From contig JBLHJR010000001.1 of NCBI GenBank assembly GCA_047619205.1, positions 45,621-109,620 on the forward strand: DNA of 64,000 bases, given 5' to 3'. The DNA comes from Endobugula sp047619205. GTDB taxonomy: Bacteria; Pseudomonadota; Gammaproteobacteria; Pseudomonadales; Cellvibrionaceae. Of the stretch, positions 48,251-57,993 are shown piece after piece; the stretch's first letter is position 1, and the number at the start of each line of letters is the position of its first letter. The notes beneath the pieces were generated by a model, which did no database searches, had not been told where the DNA came from, and saw only the letters and a program-made list of their open reading frames with translations. The position numbers and the translations under genes were made by a program.

Positions 48251-48589
48251 TTACAACCCGTAAAAGGCATCCACTAAATCACCGACGCTTAAATCACTAA
48301 TCATCTTATTATCTGACAAGGCATCTTCGATGGCCTTTTTATCTTCTGCCGTTGCATTACCATAACGATCTGCAGAGGTAACAAAACCCACAAAGCAGTC
48401 AGCATCGCCATCGAGATTAATGTACAAATTTCTTGCTTCCACTAGAACTGCGAAACGTTGAAAGAATGCATCATACTCAGATTCGGATTCCATACTTACT
48501 TTACAAGTAAATTCAAAACCTAAAATTGCGAACTCATCAAGATATAACTTTTTACGTAGGCGGTTGCTTCTCACTATTTCATTGGTCAT
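48251..48589 (-). CDS. yggL: YggL family (DUF469) ribosome-associated protein
   Basis: 112 residues. It carries the family N-terminus RSNRLRKKLYLDEFAILGFE, followed by the central FTCKVSMESESEYDAFFQRF, NLYINLDGDADCFVGFVTSA and DLVDAFYGL at the end. E. coli YggL binds the 50S subunit and influences assembly. It converges on moaA. Confidence 0.9.
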   Translation of the reverse strand: MTNEIVRSNRLRKKLYLDEFAILGFEFTCKVSMESESEYDAFFQRFAVLVEARNLYINLDGDADCFVGFVTSADRYGNATAEDKKAIEDALSDNKMISDLSVGDLVDAFYGL

Positions 48590-48815
48590 CTTATTTATTT
48601 CCTATGGGCTTTTTCGAGCTTATGGCTAAACTACTAATAAGGCAGTAATGGGGGGGTGCTGCAGCCAGAAATGGCTCTTTGGGCGGCATAGTAACAGCTT
48701 TCGAAAAGACGGCATAGAAAAACAAAAAAAGACCAGCTATTACTGCGCTATAATCCCCTCAACAGTAGCGCTATCAGCCTTAGCACAGACACTAAACACT
48801 GCTCATAGGATACTT

Positions 48816-48950
48816 ATGAACCGAAGGAAAAAATTAATGCAGGAGCTGAAGAAAAAAACCAAAACTAAAAATGCTAAGCACCAGCCTAACACTAAAAAAG
48901 TGACTGTTTCTAAAGCGGAACGGGCTAAAACGAAGGCACTGACAGAGTAA
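48816..48950 (+). CDS. DUF2986 small basic protein
   Basis: 44 residues, starting MNRRKKLMQELKKKTKTKNA and ending VSKAERAKTKALTE, the pattern of DUF2986: very basic and helical, with the KAERAK motif. The frame stays open upstream to 48648, but that extension is unlike the family, so ATG 48816 is chosen. Function is unknown; the charge suggests nucleic acid or ribosome contact. Confidence 0.75.
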   Translation: MNRRKKLMQELKKKTKTKNAKHQPNTKKVTVSKAERAKTKALTE

Positions 48951-49126
48951 TAGCTCACGTCATCATTACCCAAATCTAATATGTAGTTAACACCGCCCAC
49001 AGAGTACCTGTATCTGGATAATCATGACTGTTAGAGAATGATGATAGCGTCTCATAAATATAAGTTTCTCACTAATCCGCAGTTAATTGAATATTCACGT
49101 TCAATGAGAGACAGACCTTTTTATTA

Positions 49127-49786
49127 TCACCGTTTATAATTGCATGCATAATCTGGCGTAACAATAGCTGGCTGTAAATCCTCTGCGGGAATCGGCTCAC
49201 CATACACCTGAGTCACCGGTATGACTCCAGCCCAATAAGGTAAATCTAGATCCTCTTTATCGTCAATAGGGCCTCCCGCTCTGACTTTACAGGCGCTTTC
49301 AGTTAATGGAATAGCCACCAACGCCGTAGCTTTTAACTCTTTCGCCAGATGTTTTCGGTAATCACCGTCTGACCCAGGAATAATCTTCTGGGTAATTTGA
49401 TAGAGCAATTGTGCATGTTCCTTTGGCTCCGTTATTTCTCCGCCTTTACCATGAATCACCACCGACCGGTAATTGGCAGAGCAATGCATACCCGAACGCG
49501 CAACGACAATGCCATCAAGGTGTGTGATACAGATACAAACTTCATTACCCGCTGCTAGTTGCTTCATCAAACGAGAAGAGCGTGAACCATGTAAATAAAT
49601 ATGCTCGCCAATACGGGCTATTGCCATAGGTATAGCTAAAGGGCCATTTTCTGTCGCTATGGCCACAACCCCCATCACCGCATCATCGACAATACTATAG
49701 ATCGTTTGTTGACTGTAATCCGCTTTGGCGGCCCCCTGCTTTACAACCGAACGCTTAGTCGGCGCATTACTTTGGTATTGACTCAT
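49127..49786 (-). CDS. FMN-binding pyridoxamine 5'-phosphate oxidase-like protein
   Basis: 219 residues of the split-barrel flavin-binding superfamily (NimA/PNPOx-related): YSIVDDAVMGVVAIATENGP, the strand IYLHGSRSSRLMKQLAAGNE, CICITHLDGIVVARSGMHCS and NYRSVVIHGKGGEI. Such proteins bind FMN, F420 or haem and often reduce small aromatic compounds; the substrate is unknown. It is divergent from a MocR regulator with a shared promoter, the usual arrangement for a regulator and its target. Confidence 0.85.
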   Translation of the reverse strand: MSQYQSNAPTKRSVVKQGAAKADYSQQTIYSIVDDAVMGVVAIATENGPLAIPMAIARIGEHIYLHGSRSSRLMKQLAAGNEVCICITHLDGIVVARSGMHCSANYRSVVIHGKGGEITEPKEHAQLLYQITQKIIPGSDGDYRKHLAKELKATALVAIPLTESACKVRAGGPIDDKEDLDLPYWAGVIPVTQVYGEPIPAEDLQPAIVTPDYACNYKR

Positions 49787-49809
49787 TGAATTGACCTCAT
49801 CATGTAGAT

Positions 49810-49852
49810 TGGTCTATTATATTTTTTTCTGGTCCAATAGAAAGGTCCATAA
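49810..49852. promoter_or_regulatory. Direct repeats in the divergent MocR promoter
   Basis: Three similar 10-mers on the plus strand: TGGTCTATTA (49810), TGGTCCAATA (49830) and AGGTCCATAA (49843). The minus-strand TATAAT of the FMN-protein gene lies between the first two. MocR/PdxR regulators bind direct repeats in such divergent promoters, so these are good operator candidates. Confidence 0.6.
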
Positions 49853-49876
49853 TGAAAAGTATAGAGAACCATAAAT

Positions 49877-51328
49877 ATGCCATTAGATATACTATCTATC
49901 CAACTTGACCGCCACCAGTCAATACCACTTCCTAGACAGTTGCATACACAACTATATCAGCAAATCCTAAATGGAAAGATGATTTACAAAGAACAGCTAC
50001 CCGCTACTAGAACACTTGCCAAGTCGTTAAACGTTGCTCGCGGTGTTGTCGTTGCGTGTTATGAGATGTTAAAAGCTGATGAATTAATTTCGGGGTTTGG
50101 CAAAGGTGGAACACAAGTGAGCTATCGCCTTCGACGCTTTCACTACCCCAGTATTAAAACGGACTCTGTTGACATGCCGTTGTCTCATAGAGGAAAAGCA
50201 ATAGCGGAAGCACGAGAATATCACCGTCAAACCAACGCCTACACGCCCAACAGCTTGTCTCCCAGCGTACCTGACGTCTCTTTATTCCCCTATGCCAAAT
50301 GGCAGCGTCTCAGTAAAGAAGCGTTAGAAAGCGCACCTGTTTGGTATGAACGCAGTGGTGGCACGCTCTTGCTAAAAAAGAATTTACAAACGTATTTGTC
50401 TCAGTATCGAGGCATTAATATAGATAACCTAGATCGCTTATTGATTACCACTGGTAGCCAAGCATCACTCAGTTTATTAGCACAACTACTGACTGAACCG
50501 GGAGATGTAGCGCTGATTGATCAACCTGGCTGGGCTGGAGCGAAAGCGGCCATACAACAAGCGGGACTAACGGCGATATATGCGCCAATAGATGAGCAAG
50601 GAACACAACTTTCTGACTGGAATACAAGTGGAAAGAATATGACGCCTAGGATTGCAATGATTACGCCCAGCTGCCAATTCCCTACCGGTCGACCCATGAG
50701 TATGGCACGACGCGAAGCCTTGGTTCGCTATACCGCTCAACACCAAACTTGGTTAATAGAAGATGATTATGCAGCTGAATACATCTATGACCAACATCCG
50801 TCCCCTTCCATTCTTGCTCACAGTACGACGAACCATATTATTCATGTGGGCTCCATGAGTAAATTATTATTACCGAGCTTACGCTTAGGCTGGATGGTTG
50901 TCCCCGCACACTTAGCCGCAAGCATTAGTGGTGCTATCAACACGCTGGGTATTCAGCCGTCTGGCATACTTCAACAACAATTAGGGCTGTTTATTCAACA
51001 TGGCTATCTGAGCGCTCACCTGATAAAAACTCGCTCTGCCTACAATGAGCGTCGTCGCTTATGCAGCCATTATTTGCAAAAAAATGGGCAACCTTTTTTT
51101 ACCATAATGCCTTCGATGAGCAGTATGAATCATTATTTAAAAATTAACCTTGAAACTGCTGATATAGAAAAATTGCGTGGACGCATAGATGAGGCACATC
51201 TAGGCTGTGAGATATATCATCAGATGCGTCATGGTATTAAAGAACACTATTTATTATTAGGCCATGCGAACTTACAAGAATCGATGATCGCTAAAGAATT
51301 GGATAAACTATTACAGCTATGTAAATAA
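49877..51328 (+). CDS. MocR/PdxR-family transcriptional regulator (GntR-aminotransferase fusion)
   Basis: 483 residues. GntR-type winged helix at 10-80 (LPRQLHTQLYQQILNGKMIY, LPATRTLAKSLNVARGVVVA), a linker, and a type I aminotransferase-like domain from about 125 (LITTGSQASLSLLAQLLTEP, DQPGWAGAKAAIQQAGL, the PLP-lysine region HVGSMSKLLLPSLRLGWMV). MocR proteins sense PLP or amine ligands and activate or repress a divergent gene. Probable target: the FMN-binding protein gene next door, a relationship that would link flavin/PLP chemistry. Confidence 0.92.
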   Translation: MPLDILSIQLDRHQSIPLPRQLHTQLYQQILNGKMIYKEQLPATRTLAKSLNVARGVVVACYEMLKADELISGFGKGGTQVSYRLRRFHYPSIKTDSVDMPLSHRGKAIAEAREYHRQTNAYTPNSLSPSVPDVSLFPYAKWQRLSKEALESAPVWYERSGGTLLLKKNLQTYLSQYRGINIDNLDRLLITTGSQASLSLLAQLLTEPGDVALIDQPGWAGAKAAIQQAGLTAIYAPIDEQGTQLSDWNTSGKNMTPRIAMITPSCQFPTGRPMSMARREALVRYTAQHQTWLIEDDYAAEYIYDQHPSPSILAHSTTNHIIHVGSMSKLLLPSLRLGWMVVPAHLAASISGAINTLGIQPSGILQQQLGLFIQHGYLSAHLIKTRSAYNERRRLCSHYLQKNGQPFFTIMPSMSSMNHYLKINLETADIEKLRGRIDEAHLGCEIYHQMRHGIKEHYLLLGHANLQESMIAKELDKLLQLCK

Positions 51329-51880
51329 AAATAACTTATCAAGTTAGAGGATTTTACCGTAATCAGTAGTTATTATTTATGCATGGTAGTCAGAAGGTGG
51401 GCTTTACAATAATGGCGAAGCACTTTGCTATTGTTTGACTTAAAAAATCAGCAAATTAATCGAAAGCTGATGACTTATCATGGATATACTGTGATTTTTT
51501 GGTCATCTTATTTTTCTGGTGCGTTTTCCAATCACCTGACGCCGGCTTTACTACCGCTGGAGGCCTTGGCACTTCTAATGGTTCTTATGAACACGCAGAT
51601 AATTATAGCGATCACAAGGGTTAATGAGTTTGAATCATTGACCTTTCCGTTGATAACGGGAACATTAATAATCGAGTAGGATTTTATAAACGATCAGCAT
51701 TTATTCTTTATTATTATTAACTATCAATGCTGTTAGTCGACATTGTAGGGAGAATGAGGAGGCTCGTATATAACAGAAATATTATGTCGCTAAAATCAAC
51801 ACGAGAAATTTTCTTTCGATTTGAATAATTTCAATACTAGACGAGGTACACACAATGACGCTGAACTAAAAATGGTACCC
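51329..51880. other. Gap with only degraded coding traces
   Basis: No convincing gene. One frame near 51533-51628 reads PDAGFTTAGGLGTSNGSYEH and then stops, which resembles the end of a secreted repeat protein but lacks a start. It may be gene debris. No terminator or repeat was recognised. Confidence 0.35.
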
Positions 51881-52609
51881 TCAAACAATAGGCGTATAAC
51901 ATTGTAGCTGCGGATGCTCGATAGTATTGAATTGCATATCCAAATGATAAACAGAAACGGTAAGGGGTTCTACTAATGGTTGGGACAAACTGAGAGCGCA
52001 ATATAGATCATCACTAACGAAACTATAACTGTACCAGTCAGAATTTTCATCCTTAATCCGAGGACTAAACTCTACCCTCAAACCTTCCGGCCCCAACTGT
52101 TTTCTACGCGCTTTAACTACACTTTCTTTTAATGTCCACAAGCGATAAAACTCCAGCGCCTGATCCTCCGATGGCAAGCTAGCAATAAGTTCAGCTTCAG
52201 TTGCCGAAAAATAATGTTCTGCGATCTGCTGAATACTACGCGCTTTACTAGGCAATTCTATATCTACCCCGACCTGAGCCCGAAGACTCACTACACAGCA
52301 AATAACATTATGGCTATGGGATAAATTAAAATAGACCTCATCTTCCTCTGCACCCTTTAAAAAAGGTGCCGCATCCTGAGGATGTTCAACAGAGTGATTA
52401 CTTAACCATTTTGGGTTTACAGCATTCAGGTGACTACGTAATAAGAAATGTCCCGCAATATACTCACGCCGTCTGCGAGCAGCACTAATATTTTGTAGGC
52501 GTTGCTGCTCACTATCACTTAAACACTGCTGATATTGATCAAAAGCACTCTCTGGCAGCTGATTATAATCTCGCCACATCCACATTGAAACTACACTGTC
52601 ATCTGACAC
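51881..52609 (-). CDS. 4'-phosphopantetheinyl transferase, Sfp type
   Basis: 242 residues. The Mg-binding motif GVDIEL and the second motif YRLWTLKESVVKARRKQL are intact, preceded by RRREYIAGHFLLRSHL and YFNLSHSHN, all typical of Sfp/EntD enzymes that attach phosphopantetheine to carrier proteins of polyketide, peptide or lipid synthases. No carrier protein gene is in view, so its client is unknown. A TGTAAAT dyad lies upstream. Confidence 0.92.
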   Translation of the reverse strand: MSDDSVVSMWMWRDYNQLPESAFDQYQQCLSDSEQQRLQNISAARRRREYIAGHFLLRSHLNAVNPKWLSNHSVEHPQDAAPFLKGAEEDEVYFNLSHSHNVICCVVSLRAQVGVDIELPSKARSIQQIAEHYFSATEAELIASLPSEDQALEFYRLWTLKESVVKARRKQLGPEGLRVEFSPRIKDENSDWYSYSFVSDDLYCALSLSQPLVEPLTVSVYHLDMQFNTIEHPQLQCYTPIV

Positions 52610-52985
52610 TATTATACCTTACGCCTCGTTAAATCTTTCTCGTTGAAACGGCATCCAAATCTCATAGCGATAGCTTAAATGTAAATATACGAATTTACAC
52701 CAAAACAGATTTAACCCTCTCCCATGATTACTTTATATCATTGTCGACTGGCCTACATCAGCATCCAATTCATCTACCTCTATCCAGCACTTCTCATTTT
52801 TAAATTAAAAAATGTTTGACAATCACGACCAGCTTCAGGGAAAAAACATACTGTTGGTGGCTTGAATTTAGGTGTTGAGCACATTTCAGTATTTTTAATT
52901 TTAACATCAAGCCAATTCTAAAAAATAAACTAACCCTATACCAACAGAATATAGCGAAGATCCCAGCAACGCTACCTGGCTATCA
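52610..52985. other. Gap between dinG and the phosphopantetheinyl transferase
   Basis: 376 AT-rich bases with no credible gene. The only clear structure is the dyad at 52680-52699. Confidence 0.5.
52680..52699. promoter_or_regulatory. TGTAAAT-N6-ATTTACA dyad
   Basis: A perfect 7-bp inverted repeat with a 6-bp spacer, about 70 bp upstream of the transferase start. The length and symmetry fit a dimeric repressor operator; the regulator is unknown. Confidence 0.4.
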
Positions 52986-55172
52986 CTATGCTTCAAGCAT
53001 AAGATGGTAAGCAGGCAAAGCGCTTAATAACGACTTACCATATCGTTTACTCACTAAACGTTTATCCAGAATACTAATGGTGCCTGTATCGTTTTCATTA
53101 CGGAGTAAGCGCCCACAAGATTGCACTAATTTAATTGATGCATCGGGTACCGATATTTCCATAAAAGCGTTGCCGCCTCTAGCTTCAATCCATTCTGCTA
53201 GCGATGCCTCTACGGGGTCGTCAGGTACTGAGAATGGTAATTTCGCAATAACCACATGCCGACAATAATCGCCAGGCAAATCAACCCCTTCTGAAAAACT
53301 TGCCAAGCCAAACAAGATGCTGCCTGCGCCACCATCAATTATTTTTTTATGCTGGGAGATCATTTCTTGTTTACTATGATCGCCTTGCATAAGGATCATA
53401 TCCTGCCATGTCGACGACAAACTATGGTAAACATCAAGCATTTGTTTTCGTGATGAAAATAATACTAGGCTGCCCTGCCGCTCATCTAGTATGGAGGGTA
53501 GATTTTCGATAATATTTTCTGTATGCAAGGCGGCATTATTCGCCTCGACAACAAATTTAGGCACTTGCAATGTAGCTTTTGAAAAATCAAATGGGCTCGG
53601 CATAATACCATAGTGATGATTATCAGTGGTTCCAGAGCGCATCATAAAACGATCAAAATGGCCCAAGGCCGCCAAGGTTGCCGAAGTCACTACTGCACCA
53701 TAGCAATGATCCCACAAACTCTTTTTAAGTGTATGAGCGGCTAGTATTGGGCTCGAACACACTTCAAAATCTATACTGCCATTAAACTCCAGCATACTCA
53801 CCCATCGTGCTATGGGGATTTTTTTATCTGCTGACTTACCTGAACCGCTTTTACTTGAATCACTCTTATCCTCACCGCAATAGCTATACCAGAGCTGTCG
53901 GTTCGCCTCTGCACGCGCCTGCCAATTAGCGACAACTGACAACCACGTTTCCAGATCCACTCTAGGCACTGCACTGTAGCCGTCTTCCAGTGCCGATTGG
54001 ATTTCAATCACTACTTTAGCAATTAAACTACTTAAACGATCAAATTGCTGATGTAACTCTACGGCATAATCTGACAATGTCTTATCGATAATACCTTCTT
54101 CAAAACGGTAGCGACGCGCATCGCCTTCTCGCCGAAATGACTGTTTTTCTAACAGTAACTGTTCGTCAAATAATTGCTGGCAATAGGGATAAATTTTCTC
54201 CAGCACAGTCTTAGTGCTTAAAAACACACCAGGTAGCTGCTCACCATAGTGATCAATATTTCCCGCGCCACTAATATCACCCAACAGTGATAACAGTACT
54301 TTTTGATTTTGCTCAAGCCATTTACTCGTACTATTCACACGCGTGTGATAAGAAAAATGATTGAGTGCTTTTTCGGGCAAATGATGGCCCTCATCAAAAA
54401 TATAAATAGTCTCTTCTGGATTAGGTAGAATAGCGCCTCCACCTAAGGCAAGGTCAGCCAATACCAGGTCATGATTAGCCACAATACAATCATAGCTATC
54501 TACTGCTTCACGGGCCTTAAAGAAACTACAGCTCGACACATTGGAGCAACGTCTACCCGTACACTCACGATGATTAGTAGTGATGGGAGCCCATACCGCA
54601 GCATCGATTTCTTGTGGCCAATTATCACGATCACCATCCCACTTGCCTGCACTCATGGCATCGACCATGCTGTTGTAAATCTTTACCGCTTGATCATCTA
54701 CCGATGGCTGCTCATCTTCATACAAGGCTTGGTTAAACGTATTGTAAGCGTCACTGTCCATTAACAAACGATCTAACTTACTTAAACACAAATAACGCCC
54801 ACGGCCTTTCGCTAGGGTAAACGTAAATGCTAAATCGGTATTACGTTTAACCTCAGGAAGATCTTTATGAATAATTTGTTCTTGCAACGCAACCGTCGCC
54901 GTTGAGATAACGATTTTTTTATTCAGCGCTTGGGCCACGGGAATAGTTGCCAACAAATAAGCTACTGTTTTTCCCGTACCTGTGCCCGCCTCAATGACAC
55001 ACACATGATTATCACTATCACGCACACCCTCTGCATCACTAGTGATAGCTGATAATGTTCTCGCTATATCGGCAATCATCAATTTTTGCCCATAACGAGG
55101 CTTAAGTTCTTTAGCCTCTAGGAATTGACGGTAAGCCGATTGGATTTTTTCTTTTACGGCGGTGCTGATCAC
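52986..55172 (-). CDS. dinG: ATP-dependent Fe-S helicase DinG
   Basis: 728 residues. XPD-like superfamily 2 helicase with Walker A EAGTGTGKTVAYLLA, Fe-S cysteines in ECTGRRCSNVSSCSFFKARE, the DEAH-type box FDEGHHLPEKAL and a C-terminal LVQSCGRLLRNENDTG motif VI. The GTG start at 55172 gives MISTAVKEKIQSAYRQFLEA, as in homologues. Unwinds forked DNA and R-loops during repair. Serine/lysine-rich insertion near 430-440 (SDSSKSGSGKSADKK) looks like a flexible loop. Confidence 0.93.
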   Translation of the reverse strand: MISTAVKEKIQSAYRQFLEAKELKPRYGQKLMIADIARTLSAITSDAEGVRDSDNHVCVIEAGTGTGKTVAYLLATIPVAQALNKKIVISTATVALQEQIIHKDLPEVKRNTDLAFTFTLAKGRGRYLCLSKLDRLLMDSDAYNTFNQALYEDEQPSVDDQAVKIYNSMVDAMSAGKWDGDRDNWPQEIDAAVWAPITTNHRECTGRRCSNVSSCSFFKAREAVDSYDCIVANHDLVLADLALGGGAILPNPEETIYIFDEGHHLPEKALNHFSYHTRVNSTSKWLEQNQKVLLSLLGDISGAGNIDHYGEQLPGVFLSTKTVLEKIYPYCQQLFDEQLLLEKQSFRREGDARRYRFEEGIIDKTLSDYAVELHQQFDRLSSLIAKVVIEIQSALEDGYSAVPRVDLETWLSVVANWQARAEANRQLWYSYCGEDKSDSSKSGSGKSADKKIPIARWVSMLEFNGSIDFEVCSSPILAAHTLKKSLWDHCYGAVVTSATLAALGHFDRFMMRSGTTDNHHYGIMPSPFDFSKATLQVPKFVVEANNAALHTENIIENLPSILDERQGSLVLFSSRKQMLDVYHSLSSTWQDMILMQGDHSKQEMISQHKKIIDGGAGSILFGLASFSEGVDLPGDYCRHVVIAKLPFSVPDDPVEASLAEWIEARGGNAFMEISVPDASIKLVQSCGRLLRNENDTGTISILDKRLVSKRYGKSLLSALPAYHLMLEA

Positions 55173-55250
55173 AAGTAACTACCCGCTGTCGATATCTTCA
55201 TAGCCGTTAATTGAACCCTCAAATAATCACAAGAAAAATGGCATGGTGGA

Positions 55251-56426
55251 CTATGCATTACTTTCTTTACTGACGCTTTCTTTGCTAGCGGTCTGCTGGC
55301 TGATAACCGGATTAGCATACATAGAAATCAACTCTTCTCGCCAGCGCTTATCGCATTGTGCCATACGCTCTTCAAATTGTTGTTTATGCTCTAATAAAGC
55401 GCTGGCATGAAAGTCAGGGATATTTAATGCTTCACAATCACAATCACCATGCAATATTCGATAGGCCACCATATTGCTGGGATGTAAATGATAATTACGA
55501 ATAATCGCCTCATCTAACTCAGCGACCACTTCATCGCTAGATTGATAATCACCCTGTAATGTTTTACCAAAATGGATATGTACATTGCCTTTAAGTCCAG
55601 TGATACCTTTGGCAATACTTGAAGCATCTTCGTGCTCATCCTTCTCATATTCACCATGGGTTTTATACGCATATAATTCGTGGGACTTGGCTTCGTCACA
55701 AGGGTCATATTCGTAGGAAATTGACACCGGAACGATATTCAATTCATTAATATAATCCGCTAATGACGTGGTCTTAGGCTTACTAAGCCCGAGCATGCCG
55801 ATCACCGCACTATTGGTACGATCTAAGCCATCTTTTGCCCGCCCTTCTCGTTGAGCAATCCATACATTGACGCTATCCCCAACAATAGAATGATGGATAT
55901 AAGCCGACAAGTGTTTAGCTACTTTTAATTTTTCTCGTGGCGCTGTAGCGGATCGATTAACAATAAAACTTTTATTCACCCGCATTAAATCAGAAACATA
56001 GGACTTAGTTAATAAATTGTTACCTATCGCTATGCGTAAAGTATCATGTCCATTAGTGTATAAGGCCCAATTTACTAAGCTAGGGTCCATGGCGATATCG
56101 CGATGATTACTAATAAATAAATGGGGTTTTCCATCTTTCAAATTTTCCGTACCAGAAATACAAACCCCTGATGTGGTGTCATCGATAACCCTTTGCAAAT
56201 AAGGCTTAGTAATAACCTGTAAGTCATTAACAGAATTCACACCTTTTGTTTGGCGCGATAAATGGTGTCGAATCAATGGTGCGAGCAAGAACAATAGGCA
56301 TTCTGGGATTTTAGGAAAGCGTAGGCGTCCGACAGTAAAAATAAATTCTTTATCCGCCAACAAGCGCTCTATTGTCGGGCGTACTTCTGCATCGTTATAA
56401 GGACGAATATCATCAAATCGATTCAT
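55251..56426 (-). CDS. PlsC-like glycerol acyltransferase
   Basis: 391 residues with the acyltransferase motif NHRDIAMDPSLVNW (H-x4-D) and later VWIAQREGRAKDGLDRTN, the EGxR block of glycerolipid acyltransferases. It has a hydrophobic stretch CLLFLLAPLIRHHL but no clear transmembrane anchor. Probably a membrane-bound lysophosphatidate or related acyltransferase. It starts 5 bp after pyrB on the same strand, so the two are co-transcribed. Confidence 0.85.
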   Translation of the reverse strand: MNRFDDIRPYNDAEVRPTIERLLADKEFIFTVGRLRFPKIPECLLFLLAPLIRHHLSRQTKGVNSVNDLQVITKPYLQRVIDDTTSGVCISGTENLKDGKPHLFISNHRDIAMDPSLVNWALYTNGHDTLRIAIGNNLLTKSYVSDLMRVNKSFIVNRSATAPREKLKVAKHLSAYIHHSIVGDSVNVWIAQREGRAKDGLDRTNSAVIGMLGLSKPKTTSLADYINELNIVPVSISYEYDPCDEAKSHELYAYKTHGEYEKDEHEDASSIAKGITGLKGNVHIHFGKTLQGDYQSSDEVVAELDEAIIRNYHLHPSNMVAYRILHGDCDCEALNIPDFHASALLEHKQQFEERMAQCDKRWREELISMYANPVISQQTASKESVSKESNA

Positions 56427-56431
56427 TATTA

Positions 56432-57445
56432 TTAGCGCCTATCGCCCGAAAACCAGGGTACATCATACGAGCTTTTATCGACTAGGTGCACAACATCTAA
56501 CACTAAAGTAAATAATGCCATACGCACGAGTACACCATTGTCGGCTTGACGAAAAATCGCTAAGTTTGGATTTTCATCGAGATCACTATCGAGCTCATTA
56601 GCTTCTACACGAGAATCACGCGGTAAAGGATGCATAATCACCGTATTTGGCTCACAAAACTGCGTATAAATGGATTGATTTAGACGAAAACGACCTCGAT
56701 ATAAGTCCGCTTCTTCCTTGGTTTGAAAACGCTCTTCTTGAATACGCGTGGAATAAGCAATATCCACATGAGAAATACTCGGGGTCAATTCTTCTGAGAT
56801 AACCACTTGATGACCAGCTTCACGCAAAGCCTCTATAAGATAAGCCGGCATGGCCAATTCCTTTGGCGATACTAAACTGACATGCACATTATTATACAAA
56901 CACAACAACTGACAGAGGGAATGTACCGTACGCCCGTGTTTCAGGTCGCCAATCATAGCAATACGCAAGCCATCGACTTTGCGCGCTTTGGACTCTAGCT
57001 CGTTACGAATAGTGAAAAGGTCTAATAAGGCTTGTGTGGGGTGTTCATTAGCGCCATCACCACCATTAATCACCGGTACACGACTGGCTTTAGCAAACTC
57101 GCCAACGGAGCCACTTTTCGGGTGGCGCATACAAATGACATCACTGTAACCCGATAACACTCTTGCAGTATCGTAGAGAGATTCACCCTTCGATAAAGCC
57201 GAGCTTTCAAAACCTGTGGTTTCACGTACATCACCACCCAACAGATTAAAAGCACTACCAAAGCTAATCCTGGTTCGCGTACTTGCTTCAAAAAACATAT
57301 TGCCTAAAATAGCGCCCTCTAGTACTCGTGTCGCGCGCTTGCGCTGAGCATAGGGCCGCATAGAGTCAGCAACGGCAAACAGCTTATCAATATCACTACG
57401 TTCAAATTGCTGGATAGATAAAATATGCGAGCCGGGGAAGTTCAT
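56432..57445 (-). CDS. pyrB: Aspartate carbamoyltransferase
   Basis: 337 residues. Carbamoyl phosphate site FFEASTRTRISFGSAF, the HPTQALLDLF motif, GDLKHGRTVHSL and the aspartate-binding MHPLPRDSRVE. First committed step of pyrimidine synthesis. Longer than the 311-residue E. coli PyrB; no regulatory pyrI subunit or inactive pyrC partner is visible nearby. Two family 3 repeat units lie upstream. Confidence 0.95.
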   Translation of the reverse strand: MNFPGSHILSIQQFERSDIDKLFAVADSMRPYAQRKRATRVLEGAILGNMFFEASTRTRISFGSAFNLLGGDVRETTGFESSALSKGESLYDTARVLSGYSDVICMRHPKSGSVGEFAKASRVPVINGGDGANEHPTQALLDLFTIRNELESKARKVDGLRIAMIGDLKHGRTVHSLCQLLCLYNNVHVSLVSPKELAMPAYLIEALREAGHQVVISEELTPSISHVDIAYSTRIQEERFQTKEEADLYRGRFRLNQSIYTQFCEPNTVIMHPLPRDSRVEANELDSDLDENPNLAIFRQADNGVLVRMALFTLVLDVVHLVDKSSYDVPWFSGDRR

Positions 57446-57579
57446 GACATTCTCGTTTGAAAAATCTGGGGCGCTATTATAACGGTAATTGTAACGGCAT
57501 TTTTTCTTTTATTAAATAACTTGAAATTATTAACCTAATTTTGGGTAATTCAATACTAAAAATGACGTTTGAGAACCAC

Positions 57580-57768
57580 TAGGAGGCTGTTCGAGAATAG
57601 GGGGGCCTTAGCGAGGGATAGCGGTTTTGAGTCAGATTTTTTCATGAACTGAGGAGAATAGTGGTTCTATTTGCCAACAGTAGGCGCCCTTAAGCGACGA
57701 AAATCAGGAGAAAATCTGGCCAAAATCTGCTTTTCCGCAGTAGGTTTCTATTTTCAGACAGCCTCCTA
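57580..57768. repeat. Family 3 inverted-repeat element, unit 1
   Basis: About 189 bp bounded by TAGGAGGCTGTTCGAGAATA and, on the other strand, TAGGAGGCTGTCTGAAAATA. The interior contains GCTTTTCCGCAGTAGG and CCAACAGTAGGCGCCCTTAA; the latter resembles a block in the family 2 element at 36957. It joins unit 2 at a CTCCTAGGAG palindrome. Confidence 0.85.
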
Positions 57769-57932
57769 GGAGCCTTTAGGACTTAACCGTTCGTAGCGAG
57801 GGAAAGCAGAAAATAGTCAGTTTTTGCAGTCGATTAAGGCGAATAGTCGCTCTATTTAACGAAATTGACCGTAAACAATGGCGGGTTCCTGCTTTTCCGC
57901 AGTAGAACAGTGTTAAGTCCGACAGGCTCCTA
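57767..57932. repeat. Family 3 inverted-repeat element, unit 2
   Basis: About 166 bp bounded by TAGGAGCCTTTAGGACTTAA and, on the other strand, TAGGAGCCTGTCGGACTTAA. It shares TAGCGAGGGA, the AATAGT-GCTCTATTT region and GCTTTTCCGCAGTAG with unit 1 in the same orientation, so it is a diverged sister placed in tandem. Confidence 0.85.
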
Positions 57933-57993
57933 GAGGCTCAGTATCCAAAAAAGCCCCATACATCTAGATCTGCCCTAAACTAGATAATCAATA

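Noticed and set aside
51425..51679. 84-codon plus-strand frame downstream of the MocR gene
   Set aside because: Hydrophobic and without domain or ribosome binding site; another frame of the same stretch looks more protein-like but lacks a start. Most likely debris.
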